Assembly (NCBI GenBank): GCA_002306375.1
Contig: DBRU01000014.1
Coordinates: forward strand, 1 to 18,847
Direction: 5' to 3'
From: Faecalibacterium sp. UBA1360
GTDB lineage: Bacteria; Bacillota; Clostridia; Oscillospirales; Ruminococcaceae
Length of the DNA stretch: 18,847 nucleotides
Below the pieces are notes generated by a model. It did not search any database and had not been told where the DNA came from. It saw only the letters and a list, made by a program, of their open reading frames with translations. This document shows, one piece after another, positions 1 through 7,453 of the stretch. How positions within the stretch are numbered: position 1 is the stretch's first letter; each line of letters begins with the position of its first letter. The translations under genes were made by a program, and so were the position numbers.

Positions 1-288
1 GACATTTTGCCCCCCGGCGTGGACAAGGGCACGGCGCTGACCGACCTTTTGGACCGCCTGGGCATACCGGCCGCCGACTGCGTGGCCGTGGGCGACGGCG
101 ACAACGACGCCGGCATGCTGCAAGCGGCAGGGCTGGGCGTGTGCGTGCAGGGGGGCAGCGCCGCCGCGCTGGCCGCCGCCGGCCGCACCTGCCCGCCGCC
201 CGAGCAGGACGGCCTGGCCGTGCTGTGCCGGGACCTGTGGCCCGAGGCTTTTGCCCCCGCCGCGGAAGGAGCCCCCGCCCATGGCTGA
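1..288 (+). CDS. Cof-type HAD-IIB family hydrolase, C-terminal part (5' end outside window)
   Basis: The frame is open from base 1, so this is the last 95 residues of a longer protein. What remains carries two hallmarks of HAD phosphatases of the Cof/IIB type: a VDKG stretch (Lys9 of the fragment, motif III) and VAVGDGDNDAGML at residues 28-39 (motif IV, the Mg2+-binding Asp pair). The catalytic Asp motif I and the cap domain lie upstream of the window. Members are cytoplasmic phosphatases of sugar phosphates or flavin/pyridoxal phosphates; the substrate cannot be told from this piece. The tail after about residue 65 is Ala/Pro-rich and not conserved-looking. The stop overlaps the start of the next gene (ATG at 281), which suggests translational coupling and one transcript. 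The family call is firm, the substrate unknown. Confidence 0.85.
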   Translation, partial: DILPPGVDKGTALTDLLDRLGIPAADCVAVGDGDNDAGMLQAAGLGVCVQGGSAAALAAAGRTCPPPEQDGLAVLCRDLWPEAFAPAAEGAPAHG

Positions 289-796
289 ATACACCCACGT
301 GGGCCCCGGCCTGCCCCCGCTGCACGGGGCGCGGGCCTCGGCGCTGATCCTGGGCAGCTTCCCCAGCCCCAAAAGCCGGGAACAGGGCTTTTTCTACGGT
401 CACCCGCAAAACCGCTTCTGGCCGCTGATGGCGGCGCTCACCGGCGCGCCGGTGCCGGACCGGCAGGACATCGAGGCCAAAAAGCGCATCATTGTGCAAA
501 ACGGGCTGGCACTGTGGGACGTGATCGAAAGCTGCGACATCAAAGGCGCGTCGGATGCCTCCATCCGCAACGTGCGCCCCAACGACCTGGACAGCCTGAT
601 CCGCACCCTGGGGGTGCGGGCGGTCTTTTGCAACGGGGCGGCCAGCGCCCGGCTGTACGCCCGGTACGCCCGCCCCATCACCGGGATCGAGGCCGTGGGC
701 CTGCCCTCCACCAGCCCGGCCAACGCGGCCTTCGGGCTGGACCGTCTGCGGGCGCAGTGGGGCGCGGCGCTGGGGCCCTGGCTGCCTACTGTGTGA
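281..796 (+). CDS. DNA-deoxyinosine (hypoxanthine) glycosylase, UDG superfamily family 6
   Basis: A 171-residue protein that should excise deaminated bases (hypoxanthine, perhaps uracil) from DNA in the cytoplasm, starting base-excision repair. Residues 22-49 read LILGSFPS.. then GFFYGHPQNRFWPLM, the active-site motif that sets family 6 apart from Ung and Mug. LPSTSPANAAF near residue 146 matches the distal DNA-minor-groove motif of the superfamily. Length fits the family (about 160-180). I chose ATG 281 over an in-frame TTG at 251 because GGAAGGA (264-270) sits about 10 nt upstream and the extra ten residues are a Pro-rich reading of the HAD gene's end. The ATG overlaps the HAD stop, so the two are probably co-transcribed. 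No terminator follows; the next 107 bp hold a new promoter. Mug-like G:U glycosylase is the alternative name. Confidence 0.85.
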   Translation: MAEYTHVGPGLPPLHGARASALILGSFPSPKSREQGFFYGHPQNRFWPLMAALTGAPVPDRQDIEAKKRIIVQNGLALWDVIESCDIKGASDASIRNVRPNDLDSLIRTLGVRAVFCNGAASARLYARYARPITGIEAVGLPSTSPANAAFGLDRLRAQWGAALGPWLPTV

Positions 797-840
797 CCAA
801 ACTGTAAAATGTGGGCCAATGGGCGGCCCGGGCGGCCGAA

Positions 841-868
841 TCGGTTTGCATACGGGTTCGGTTTGCAT
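841..868 (+). repeat. 11-bp direct repeat straddling the xpaC-telA promoter
   Basis: TCGGTTTGCAT occurs at 841-851 and again at 858-868, 17 bp apart. The first copy contains the -35 hexamer and the second ends at the base before the -10, so a protein binding both copies would cover the promoter. The repeat is seen directly; an operator role is inference. Confidence 0.6.
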
Positions 869-874
869 TATAAT
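846..874 (+). promoter_or_regulatory. Sigma-A-type promoter for the xpaC-telA-lemA-TPM operon
   Basis: A perfect -10 TATAAT (869-874) lies 17 bp downstream of TTGCAT (846-851, weak -35). Transcription would start near 881, about 23 nt before the XpaC ATG, with a GGGAGG ribosome binding site in the leader. The surrounding AT-rich patch stands out in a GC-rich context. Confidence 0.7.
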
Positions 875-903
875 AAGACTATTCACTGATAGGGAGGCCC
901 CCC

Positions 904-1527
904 ATGAACAAATGGCAAAAGATCCGCCGCCCGCCCGTGCTGCCGCTGTACCTGGCCGCCCTGGTCTGGCCCGTGGCGGCGCTGGCGCTGCCCATCTACC
1001 GGCTGTGGGCGCTGGCGCTGACGGCGGCGCTCAGTGCAGCGGTGTATGCGGCGGCGCGCCGGCTGTGCCCCGACCGGCTGTATTGGAAAGAGAAAGCCTT
1101 CTCCACCGGCAGCCGGGATGTGGACGCCATGCTGGCGGCCGCCGCCCAAAACCTGGACGACCTGGCCGCGGTGGCCGCGGCCGTGCATGACAAGGCCCTG
1201 GCCGCCGAGCTGGGGCGCATGGACAAGGCCGGCCGGGCCATTTTGGCCGAGGTGGAGCGCGACCCCCAAAAGGCCCCTGCCATCGACCGCTTTGCCCGGT
1301 ATTACCTGCCCGAGGCCTGCAAGATCATGACCGTGTACGCCCGCACCCAGGACGTGCAGGGGGACAACACCCAGCAGCTGCACGCCGAGATCCGTGCCAC
1401 CGCGTCCACCATCGCCCAGGCGTTTGAAAACCAGCTGGACGCCTTGTATTCCGCCGAAGCCCTGGACATCAGCACCGACATCGACGTGCTGGAGACCATT
1501 TTGAAAAGCCAGAATCTGACCGATTGA
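904..1527 (+). CDS. xpaC: XpaC-like membrane protein (5-bromo-4-chloroindolyl phosphate hydrolysis family)
   Basis: A 207-residue protein with two hydrophobic segments near the N-terminus (about residues 13-33 and 35-54), then a soluble, helical, Ala-rich domain with KEKAFSTGSRDVDAMLAAA, a tetratricopeptide-like run of helices and a conserved-looking end (AFENQLDALYSAEALDISTD followed by VLETILKSQNL). This layout, and above all its position directly before TelA, matches the XpaC family of Firmicutes. The name comes from a Bacillus gene whose expression allowed X-phos hydrolysis; the true biochemical role is not known. GGGAGG (892-897) precedes the ATG by about 6 nt. It is the first gene after the promoter at 846-874, and only 42 bp separate it from telA. 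The C-terminal VLETILK is shared by XpaC proteins as I know them. Fairly sure of the family, not of any activity. Confidence 0.75.
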   Translation: MNKWQKIRRPPVLPLYLAALVWPVAALALPIYRLWALALTAALSAAVYAAARRLCPDRLYWKEKAFSTGSRDVDAMLAAAAQNLDDLAAVAAAVHDKALAAELGRMDKAGRAILAEVERDPQKAPAIDRFARYYLPEACKIMTVYARTQDVQGDNTQQLHAEIRATASTIAQAFENQLDALYSAEALDISTDIDVLETILKSQNLTD

Positions 1528-1569
1528 CGCCCTTTTGGCCAAGTCCCACGCAGAAAGGAAGGAACCACC

Positions 1570-2754
1570 ATGGCAGACAACACCACCCCGGAATTTGACC
1601 TCAACGCTCCGGCTGCGCCCAGCCTGACCCTGGATGTCGCCCCGGCCGCCCCCAGCCTGACCCTGGACCCCGAAGCCGACGCCAAAGTCGTGGCCGAAGC
1701 CCAGAAAGCCGCCCCCGTCAAGGTGGAGGATACCCCGTTGACCCCCGAAGAACAGCAGATGGTCAACGACTTTGCCCAGAAGATCGACATCACCAACTCT
1801 CAGATGGTCTTGCAGTATGGCGCGGCCAGCCAGAAAAAGCTCAGCGATTTTTCCGACACCGCCCTCAACAAGGTCAAGACCAAGGACATGGGCGAGACCG
1901 GCGAGCTCATCACCGACCTGATCGGCGAATTGCAGGGCTTTGACGCGACCGAGGAATCCAAGGGCTTTTTCGGCTTTTTCAAGCGTCAGCAGGCCAACAT
2001 CGCCAACCTCAAGACCAAGTACGAAAAGGCCGACGTGAATGTGGAGCGCATCAAGGCCAAGCTGGAGGACCATCAGGTCACCCTGCTCAAGGACATCACG
2101 ATGCTGGACAAGATGTACCAGCTTAATCTCGTGTACTTCAAAGAGCTGACCATGTACATCCTGGCCGGGCGCAAAAAGCTGGCCGACGTGCGGGCCAACG
2201 AACTCAAGGCCGCCCAGGAGAAAGCCCAGCGCACCCAGCTGCCCGAGGACGCCCAGGCGGCCCGGGACCTGGCCGATATGTGCGACCGGTTCGAGAAAAA
2301 GCTCTACGACCTGGAACTGACCCGCAACATTTCCATCCAGATGGGCCCCCAGATCCGCCTGATCCAGTCCAACGACACGATGATGGCCGAAAAGATCCAG
2401 ACCACCATCATCAACACGATCCCCTTGTGGAAGAACCAGATGGTGCTGGCCCTGGGCATGGCCCACAGCCAGCAGGCCATGCAGGCCGAGCGCGCCGTCA
2501 CCGACGCCACCAACGACCTGCTGCGCAAGAACGCCGCCACCCTCAAGCAGGGCACCATCGACATCGCCAGGGAATCCGAGCGGGGCATCGTGGACATCGA
2601 GACCCTCAAGCAGACCAACCAGGAACTCATCGCCACGCTGGACGAACTGAACAAGATCCGCGCCGACGGCAAGGCCAAGCGCGCCGCCGCCGAGGTGGAA
2701 CTGGGCCGCATCGAGGGCGAGCTGCGGGCCAAACTGCTGGAGATCAATCACTGA
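1570..2754 (+). CDS. telA: TelA-like toxic anion resistance protein
   Basis: A 394-residue soluble, strongly helical and charged protein of the TelA family (KlaA/TelA, PF05816), linked by earlier work to tellurite and cell-envelope/antimicrobial stress; its mechanism is unresolved. The first 60 residues are an Ala/Pro-rich linker with a repeated APAAPSLTLD (about residues 10-30), which looks disordered. The family core starts near residue 55 (LTPEEQQMVNDFAQKIDI) and runs to the end, with the typical LYDLELTRNISIQMGPQIRL and LIQSNDTMMAEKIQTTIINT stretches at about residues 245-280 and IPLWKNQMVLAL just after. Length fits the family (about 360-400). The start is fixed by AGAAAGGAAGG just upstream. 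It lies between xpaC and a LemA-like gene in one operon, the arrangement seen in many Firmicutes. No membrane segment is visible, so any membrane link would go through its partners. Confidence 0.9.
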   Translation: MADNTTPEFDLNAPAAPSLTLDVAPAAPSLTLDPEADAKVVAEAQKAAPVKVEDTPLTPEEQQMVNDFAQKIDITNSQMVLQYGAASQKKLSDFSDTALNKVKTKDMGETGELITDLIGELQGFDATEESKGFFGFFKRQQANIANLKTKYEKADVNVERIKAKLEDHQVTLLKDITMLDKMYQLNLVYFKELTMYILAGRKKLADVRANELKAAQEKAQRTQLPEDAQAARDLADMCDRFEKKLYDLELTRNISIQMGPQIRLIQSNDTMMAEKIQTTIINTIPLWKNQMVLALGMAHSQQAMQAERAVTDATNDLLRKNAATLKQGTIDIARESERGIVDIETLKQTNQELIATLDELNKIRADGKAKRAAAEVELGRIEGELRAKLLEINH

Positions 2755-2781
2755 TCTTCCCGTACGCACGGGGGATGACGC

Positions 2782-3441
2782 ATGCAATTGGAACAACAAC
2801 AAACCTTTGAGATCCGCGGCCCCCAGCTGGAAGTGCTGGGCCGGGCCGAGGACCGCCTGCCCGCCCCGGCCCGCCGCCGCTCGGCGGGGGCTCTGGCGCT
2901 GGCCGTGCTGGCGCTGGTGTCGGTATTTGGCATCGGCGGGGCCAAGCTCAAGGCGCGGCAGGCGTCGGTGACGGCGCTGTACACCACCGCCACCAACGAA
3001 TACGGCGACGGCATCCAGACCGACCTGGACGCCCAGGCCGACGCGGCGGCCAGCCTGATCCGGCTGGCCGGGCGGCTGCTGGGCGAAAGCGACCCCACCG
3101 TCACGGCTGCGGCCGCGGCGCTGGACGCCTGGAACGCCCTGCCCGCCGAACCCGCAGCCCAATATGCGGGCAACGCGGACCTGTACGCGGCGGTGGGGGA
3201 TATGTACACCGCCGCCCGCACGGGCGCCGACGAAAACACCCGGGACCAGCTGGACGCATTGTACGCCGAATTCACCTCTCGCCAGGCTCTGGTGGAGCGG
3301 GCGGCGGCCAACACCTACAACCCGGCGGCACAGCAGTTCAACCAAGAGCTGGACGAACTGCCCGCCAGTCTCATCGGGGCCTTGTGGGGCGTGGAGCCGG
3401 CCCAACTGTTCACCCCCACGGACACGACTTCTTCGGGCTGA
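2782..3441 (+). CDS. LemA-like membrane-anchored protein
   Basis: A 219-residue protein: a 30-residue basic cytoplasmic N-terminus, one hydrophobic segment (about residues 34-53), then an Ala-rich helical region predicted outside. The C-terminal stretch NTYNPAAQQFNQELDELPAS followed by LIGALWGVEPAQLF has the signature spacing of LemA proteins (YN..V..YN......FP...IA..FGF.....F), although the N-terminal half is divergent. LemA proteins lie in the envelope and are often encoded beside TPM-domain proteins, exactly as here (next gene 38 bp downstream). Function is unknown; LemA has been connected with envelope stress and sensor-kinase phenotypes. The ribosome binding site is poor (GGGGGAT about 7 nt before ATG 2782), suggesting lower translation than telA or coupling to it. 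Weak similarity in the N-terminal half is the main doubt; a generic anchored coiled-coil protein is the alternative. Confidence 0.65.
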   Translation: MQLEQQQTFEIRGPQLEVLGRAEDRLPAPARRRSAGALALAVLALVSVFGIGGAKLKARQASVTALYTTATNEYGDGIQTDLDAQADAAASLIRLAGRLLGESDPTVTAAAAALDAWNALPAEPAAQYAGNADLYAAVGDMYTAARTGADENTRDQLDALYAEFTSRQALVERAAANTYNPAAQQFNQELDELPASLIGALWGVEPAQLFTPTDTTSSG

Positions 3442-3479
3442 CGGGCCCGAACGATCAAACCAGGAAGGAAGGGAGCTCC

Positions 3480-4463
3480 ATGCAAACCAACCGACGTCTG
3501 GCGCGCTTTGGCAGCGCCGGGCTGGCTTTGGTGCTGGCCTTTGCGCTGGCGGCGCCGGCATTGGCCGCGCCCCAGGCCGATCCGGACAAGGCGGTCATCG
3601 ACAACGCCGATATTCTCAGCAAGGATACCGAGACCTATATCACCAACCTGAGCACCGCTTTGCAGGACGCCTGCGGGGCCCAGATCGGGGTGTATACCGT
3701 GGACTATGTGGGCAACTACACCATGGAAGGCTACACCTACGAGCTGGCCAACGCATGGGGCCTGGGCGACGCCGACAAGGACAACGGCATCATTCTGGTG
3801 CTGGCCCCCGGCGAGGACCAGTACTACGCCATGTGCGGCGCGGGGCTGGAGACCCAGTTCACCGTCTCCATGCTCCAGACCATCCTCAACGAAAAGCTGG
3901 AGCCCGCCTGGCTGGAGCAGGACTACGACACCGGCGCGCGGGACACCGTTTACGCCATGGCGGCCCAGCTGCGCACGATCTACGGCCTGACGCTGGACCT
4001 GGACGCCGCCGCCCAGGGGCTTTCGACCTCCACGAGGACCGCGGCCTCCGGCGCCCATAAGGCTTCCGGCCCGTCGCTTGGCGCCATCGTGCTGGTGCTG
4101 GTCCTGGTGGCGGCGCTGCTCATCCTGTTTTTGCCCCGGCGCATTTTTGGGCCCCGCGTGGTCGTGCGCGGGCCTCGGATGTGGTTCGGGGGCTGGTTCG
4201 GGCCTCGGCCGCCCCGTCCGCCCCGGCCTCCGCGTCCGCCCCGCGGGCCTCGTCCGCCCATGGGCGGCGGCTTCGGCGGCCCGGGCGCTCCCGGGGGTCC
4301 CGGGGGCGGTTCCTTCCGGCCGGGCGGCAGTTCCTTCCGGGCCGGGGGCGGTTCCTTCCGGGGCGGCGGCGCGGGCCGCAGCGGCGGGTCCGTTCGCTCG
4401 GGCGGCGGGTCGTTCCGTGCCGGGGGCGGCTCCTTCCGGGGCGGTGGCGCCGGCCGGCGTTGA
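3480..4463 (+). CDS. TPM-domain membrane protein (YgcG family) with Gly/Arg/Pro-rich C-terminal tail
   Basis: A 327-residue protein. A signal peptide is evident (residues 1-30: basic MQTNRR, hydrophobic core, cleavage after ALAAP region). The TPM domain follows (about 38-170): VIDNADILSK, then GAQIGVYTVDYVG, LANAWGLGDADKDNGIILVL, and MCGAGLETQF, the usual order of YgcG/Psb32/MOLO-1 domains. A membrane segment lies near residues 200-220 (LGAIVLVLVLVAALLILFLP). The last 105 residues are low complexity: a Pro/Arg run of PRPP repeats, then GGGSFR-type repeats with net positive charge, predicted on the cytoplasmic side. Many relatives end in a Gly-rich (GGGGS/GGG.F) tail; the Arg content and length here are notable. 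ATG 3480 is chosen for GGAAGGAAGGGAG just upstream and the signal peptide; an in-frame upstream start would read through the LemA gene's end. Partner of the LemA-like gene by context. Confidence 0.85.
   Translation: MQTNRRLARFGSAGLALVLAFALAAPALAAPQADPDKAVIDNADILSKDTETYITNLSTALQDACGAQIGVYTVDYVGNYTMEGYTYELANAWGLGDADKDNGIILVLAPGEDQYYAMCGAGLETQFTVSMLQTILNEKLEPAWLEQDYDTGARDTVYAMAAQLRTIYGLTLDLDAAAQGLSTSTRTAASGAHKASGPSLGAIVLVLVLVAALLILFLPRRIFGPRVVVRGPRMWFGGWFGPRPPRPPRPPRPPRGPRPPMGGGFGGPGAPGGPGGGSFRPGGSSFRAGGGSFRGGGAGRSGGSVRSGGGSFRAGGGSFRGGGAGRR
4332..4457 (+). repeat. Imperfect 48-bp duplication in the TPM gene tail
   Basis: The 16-residue unit SFRAGGGSFRGGGAGR is encoded at 4332-4379 and again at 4410-4457, a 78-bp period. 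The second copy differs at several third-codon positions (TCC/TCG, CGG/CGT), so the protein repeat is kept while the DNA has drifted. It sits in a longer run of GSFR-like units beginning near 4300, preceded by PRPP repeats at about 4200-4260. This stretch could expand or contract by slippage. Confidence 0.75.
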
Positions 4464-4520
4464 TTGGTTCAAACTGCGTGTCCCCGGCGGGCGCGCTGAA
4501 TAAGGAGGAAAGGGTTACTT

Positions 4521-4838
4521 ATGGAACGTATGGCATGGAAAGGACGCATCAAGCCCGGCTGCAAGGCCGAGTACAAGCGCCGTCACGACGAGATCTGGCC
4601 CGAGATGGTGCAGGTCCTCAAGGCGGCGGGCATCCGCAATTACAGCATCTTTTATGTCAACGACGAGCTGTTCGGCTACTATGAGTGCGAAAAGGGCGTG
4701 GCCTACGCCGAAAAGGTCCAGGCCGAAAGCCCCGTGGTGGACCGCTGGAACGAATACATGAAGGACGTGCTGGAACTGGAGATGGACCCCGTCACCGGCG
4801 CCCAGCCCAAGCTGGAACAGGTGTTCCGCCTGGATTGA
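4521..4838 (+). CDS. rhaM: L-rhamnose mutarotase (RhaM family)
   Basis: A 105-residue protein of the usual RhaM length (104 in Escherichia coli), a ferredoxin-like fold enzyme interconverting alpha and beta anomers of L-rhamnose. Residues Tyr18 and His22 (EYKRRHDEIWPEM) and Tyr41 (NYSIF) fall at the numbering I recall for the E. coli active site, and RWNEYM near residue 75 matches the later RWW.YM motif except for one Trp replaced by Asn. That exact numbering supports ATG 4521 rather than the in-frame ATG at 4530. AAGGAGG (4502-4508) is strong but 12 nt from the ATG, longer than usual. It follows the TPM gene after 57 bp with no promoter or terminator seen, so it may be read with that operon; no other rhamnose gene lies in the window. 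The relative could act on another 6-deoxy sugar. Confidence 0.85.
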   Translation: MERMAWKGRIKPGCKAEYKRRHDEIWPEMVQVLKAAGIRNYSIFYVNDELFGYYECEKGVAYAEKVQAESPVVDRWNEYMKDVLELEMDPVTGAQPKLEQVFRLD

Positions 4839-4859
4839 TCCCTTTTTCAAGGCAGCAAA

Positions 4860-4898
4860 CAGCGCCCCCGGCCCGTTTTTTACGGGCTGGGGGCGCTG
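4860..4898. terminator. Hairpin between convergent rhaM and the histidine kinase gene
   Basis: Arms at 4860-4876 and 4882-4898 pair over 17 bp with a single G-T wobble, closing a 5-nt T-rich loop. On the minus strand it is followed by TTTGC, on the plus strand by TGCG, so a U-tract is weak on either side; CTTTTTC lies at 4842-4848, just upstream on the plus strand. Its place between converging genes 20-60 bp from both stops makes a shared terminator likely. Confidence 0.6.
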
Positions 4899-4909
4899 TG
4901 CGTCTGCGG

Positions 4910-7453
4910 TCAGGTCGACTCTTTGCCAAGAGCGTCGCGCAAAGCCTGGGTCACCCGCCCCAGGTCGAAGGGCTTGGCGATGTGACCGTTCATGCCGGCG
5001 GCCCGGGCGGCGGCGATGTCCTCTTCAAAGGCGTTGGCGGTCATGGCCAGGATGGGGATGGTCAGGGCGTCGGGGCGGGGCAGGCGGCGGATCTCCCGGG
5101 TGGCGGCGTAGCCGTCCAGTTCGGGCATCTGGATGTCCATCAAGATGGCGTCAAAGCGCCCGGGCTCGGCCGCCGCAAACAGGTCCACGGCCTCGCGGCC
5201 GTTCTCGGCAGGGGTGATGTCGGCCCCTTCCAGGCTCAGCAGTTCGGTGGCGATCTCCCGGTTGAGCAGGTTGTCCTCGGCCAGCAGCAGGCGCAGCCCC
5301 CGCAGGGTAAAGGCGGCGCCCGCCCGGGCGGCGGCAGGGGCGGCGAGGGCGGCGGGGGCGCCCTCATCCTCAGGCAAGGCGCAGGGCAGGGTCACCGTGA
5401 ACCGGGACCCCTTGCCCGGGGCGCTTTCCACCTCGATGCGCCCGCCCATCATCTGTACGATGTTGTGGGTGATGGCCATGCCCAGGCCCACGCCGACGGT
5501 CTGCCCGGTCATGGAGGTGTCCTCTCTCTCAAAAGGCAGGAAGAGCCTGTCCAGAAATTCCGGCGCCATACCGATGCCCGTGTCGCTGACCGTAAAGCGG
5601 AACACCGGCTGCCCGGCCCCGGCGGCGGGCAGCTCCTTGGCTTCCAGCGTGATGGAGCCGCCTGCGGGGGTGTACTTAAGGGCGTTGGACAACAGGTTGT
5701 TCAGGATCTGGTCCAGCCGGTTGCCGTCGGTCACCACCCGGCGGTGGGTCAGGTCTGGCTGGCGCAGCGTAAAGGTCTGGTGCTGGGCCCGGGCCTGCAA
5801 TTCAAACAAGGCGGCGGTCTCGTGCAGGCGGTCGATCAGATCCACTGGGGCCAGGTGCAGTTCCATCTTGCCCTGTTCGATCTTGGCGGTGTCCAGCACC
5901 TCGTTGATCAGGTGCAGCAGCTGGCGGGACGCCGCCGTGATCTTGTCCAGGCAGTCGGCCACCTTGTCCGGCGCGTTCAGATTGCGCCGGGCCAGGTCCG
6001 CAAAGCCGATGACGGCGTTCATGGGCGTGCGCATGTCGTGGCTCATGCGGGACAAAAAGTCGCTTTTGGCCTGGTTGGCCATGCGGGCGCTGTCCAGCGA
6101 TTCCCGCAGGATCTGGTTCTTGGCCAGTTCCTCGGTCTTGGCGTCGTGGATCTCCCGCAAGGCCAGGATCACCCGCTGCGTCTCGCCGTGCACGGCAAAG
6201 GCTTCGGCGCTGACCCACCGCGGCCCGTCGTCGCCCCGGCGCTGGTATTCCAGATACCGGCTCTCACTCTCGCCGGCGCACAAGCGCCGCAGTTCGGCGC
6301 GGGCAAAGGTCTCTTCAAACCGGGCCTCGTCCTCCGGGGCGGTAAAGGTGTGGCGATTCAGTTCCAGGAACTGGGCGCGGGTGCGGATGTTTTTCCACAC
6401 GGCGGGGCGCTGCCCGTCCATCTTGGTCACCTGGCAGGCGTCGGTGTCGGGGTCCAGGAGCGCCACGCAAAAATAGGTGCGCCCCAGCGCCTCAAAGCAG
6501 TCCAGGGCCTGGCGGTTGCGCTTTTCGGCCCGGTAGGCCTGCACGGCCAGGTAGATGATGAACAGGAAAAAGAGGGCTTCCACCCCCATCTGAAGATAAA
6601 AAATGTCGGTGGCGTCCTGAACGATGACCGACCGAGGGATCGTTACGATGCAGGTCCAGCCGTTGTCGCCGACGATGTAGTAGTGCTGGTAGCTGTCGTT
6701 TTTGCCGTCCCAGCGCACATACCCGCGGCTGCCCGTAAAGCCGGCCATCAGCTCCAGGTAATCCTCGGGGGTAAAGTCGTCCAGTTCACAGCTGATGTGC
6801 TCCTGCCCGATCTGCTGGTGCAAAAGCACGTTGCCCTCCGAGTCGACGACGGTGGCCGTGCCCGGGTATACGTCGCTGCCCGCCTGCCACTGCAATTCGA
6901 TCTCGCCCACGCCGATGTCCAGGGCCAGCACGCTTTTGCCGTCGCTGAGCAGCTTGGACAGGCTGACCATGCGCACGCCGTTGCGGGCGTCCTCATACAC
7001 CTGGCTGCGGGCGCAGACGCCGCCGGCCCCCACGGCCTGCAGGTACCACGGCCGGGTAAACAGGTCGTATTCGTCCCCGGGGCGCCATCCGCTGCTGAAA
7101 ACCGCCTGCGTGCCGATCACGCCGTACAGGCCGCTCTCGTCGTACTGCATGGTCTCGTCATATTCCTGGGAGAAGGCGGTGATCCACCGCTCGATCTCGG
7201 CGGCGTCGGCGCCTTCGGCCATCATGGCGTCCACCATGTAGCAGGCGTCCTCCAGGATCTGCTGGTACTGCCCCATGAAAGAGTTCACCTGGATGTTCAG
7301 GTAATCGGTGGTCATAGCCCCCAGCTCGTTGGCTGAACGGTAGGCGCTGCGCCCCGACACGAACGCGCCAAAAAAGGCAAGCACGCCCATCAGCGTGAAC
7401 AGCACAAGATTTTGCAGCAAAAAGCGGGTGCCCGGCCGTTCAAATGCGCGCAT
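4910..7453 (-). CDS. Membrane hybrid sensor histidine kinase with extracytoplasmic Cache-like sensor, PAS-like, HisKA, HATPase and receiver domains
   Basis: An 847-residue kinase. Order: membrane segment at about residues 12-34; extracytoplasmic region about 40-280 with the look of a double-Cache sensor (DEYDLFTRPWYLQAV and later DIGVGEIEL); second membrane segment about 286-306; PAS-like region about 315-445; HisKA with SHDMRTPMNAVIGF, phospho-acceptor His472; HATPase with N-box LDQILNNLLSNALKYTP (about 575-590), DTGIGM, FLPFERED and GVGLGM; receiver from about 715 with acidic ED pair, phospho-acceptor Asp773 (ILMDIQMPELDGY) and Lys in HIAKPFD. All catalytic residues are present. No separate response regulator or HPt gene lies nearby, so its output partner is elsewhere. 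Cache sensors often bind small organic ligands, but the ligand cannot be inferred. GAAAGGAGG (7459-7467, complement) precedes the ATG. It converges on rhaM. Confidence 0.93.
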   Translation of the reverse strand: MRAFERPGTRFLLQNLVLFTLMGVLAFFGAFVSGRSAYRSANELGAMTTDYLNIQVNSFMGQYQQILEDACYMVDAMMAEGADAAEIERWITAFSQEYDETMQYDESGLYGVIGTQAVFSSGWRPGDEYDLFTRPWYLQAVGAGGVCARSQVYEDARNGVRMVSLSKLLSDGKSVLALDIGVGEIELQWQAGSDVYPGTATVVDSEGNVLLHQQIGQEHISCELDDFTPEDYLELMAGFTGSRGYVRWDGKNDSYQHYYIVGDNGWTCIVTIPRSVIVQDATDIFYLQMGVEALFFLFIIYLAVQAYRAEKRNRQALDCFEALGRTYFCVALLDPDTDACQVTKMDGQRPAVWKNIRTRAQFLELNRHTFTAPEDEARFEETFARAELRRLCAGESESRYLEYQRRGDDGPRWVSAEAFAVHGETQRVILALREIHDAKTEELAKNQILRESLDSARMANQAKSDFLSRMSHDMRTPMNAVIGFADLARRNLNAPDKVADCLDKITAASRQLLHLINEVLDTAKIEQGKMELHLAPVDLIDRLHETAALFELQARAQHQTFTLRQPDLTHRRVVTDGNRLDQILNNLLSNALKYTPAGGSITLEAKELPAAGAGQPVFRFTVSDTGIGMAPEFLDRLFLPFEREDTSMTGQTVGVGLGMAITHNIVQMMGGRIEVESAPGKGSRFTVTLPCALPEDEGAPAALAAPAAARAGAAFTLRGLRLLLAEDNLLNREIATELLSLEGADITPAENGREAVDLFAAAEPGRFDAILMDIQMPELDGYAATREIRRLPRPDALTIPILAMTANAFEEDIAAARAAGMNGHIAKPFDLGRVTQALRDALGKEST

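Noticed and set aside
883..3561. An 892-residue open frame on the minus strand opposite xpaC-telA-lemA
   Set aside because: It is antisense to four well-supported genes, is Gly/Gln/Val-rich in the way GC-rich antisense frames are, and has no motif or ribosome binding site.
4685..7336. An 883-residue open frame on the plus strand opposite the histidine kinase
   Set aside because: It mirrors the kinase gene whose every catalytic box is intact; composition is typical of a GC-rich antisense frame.
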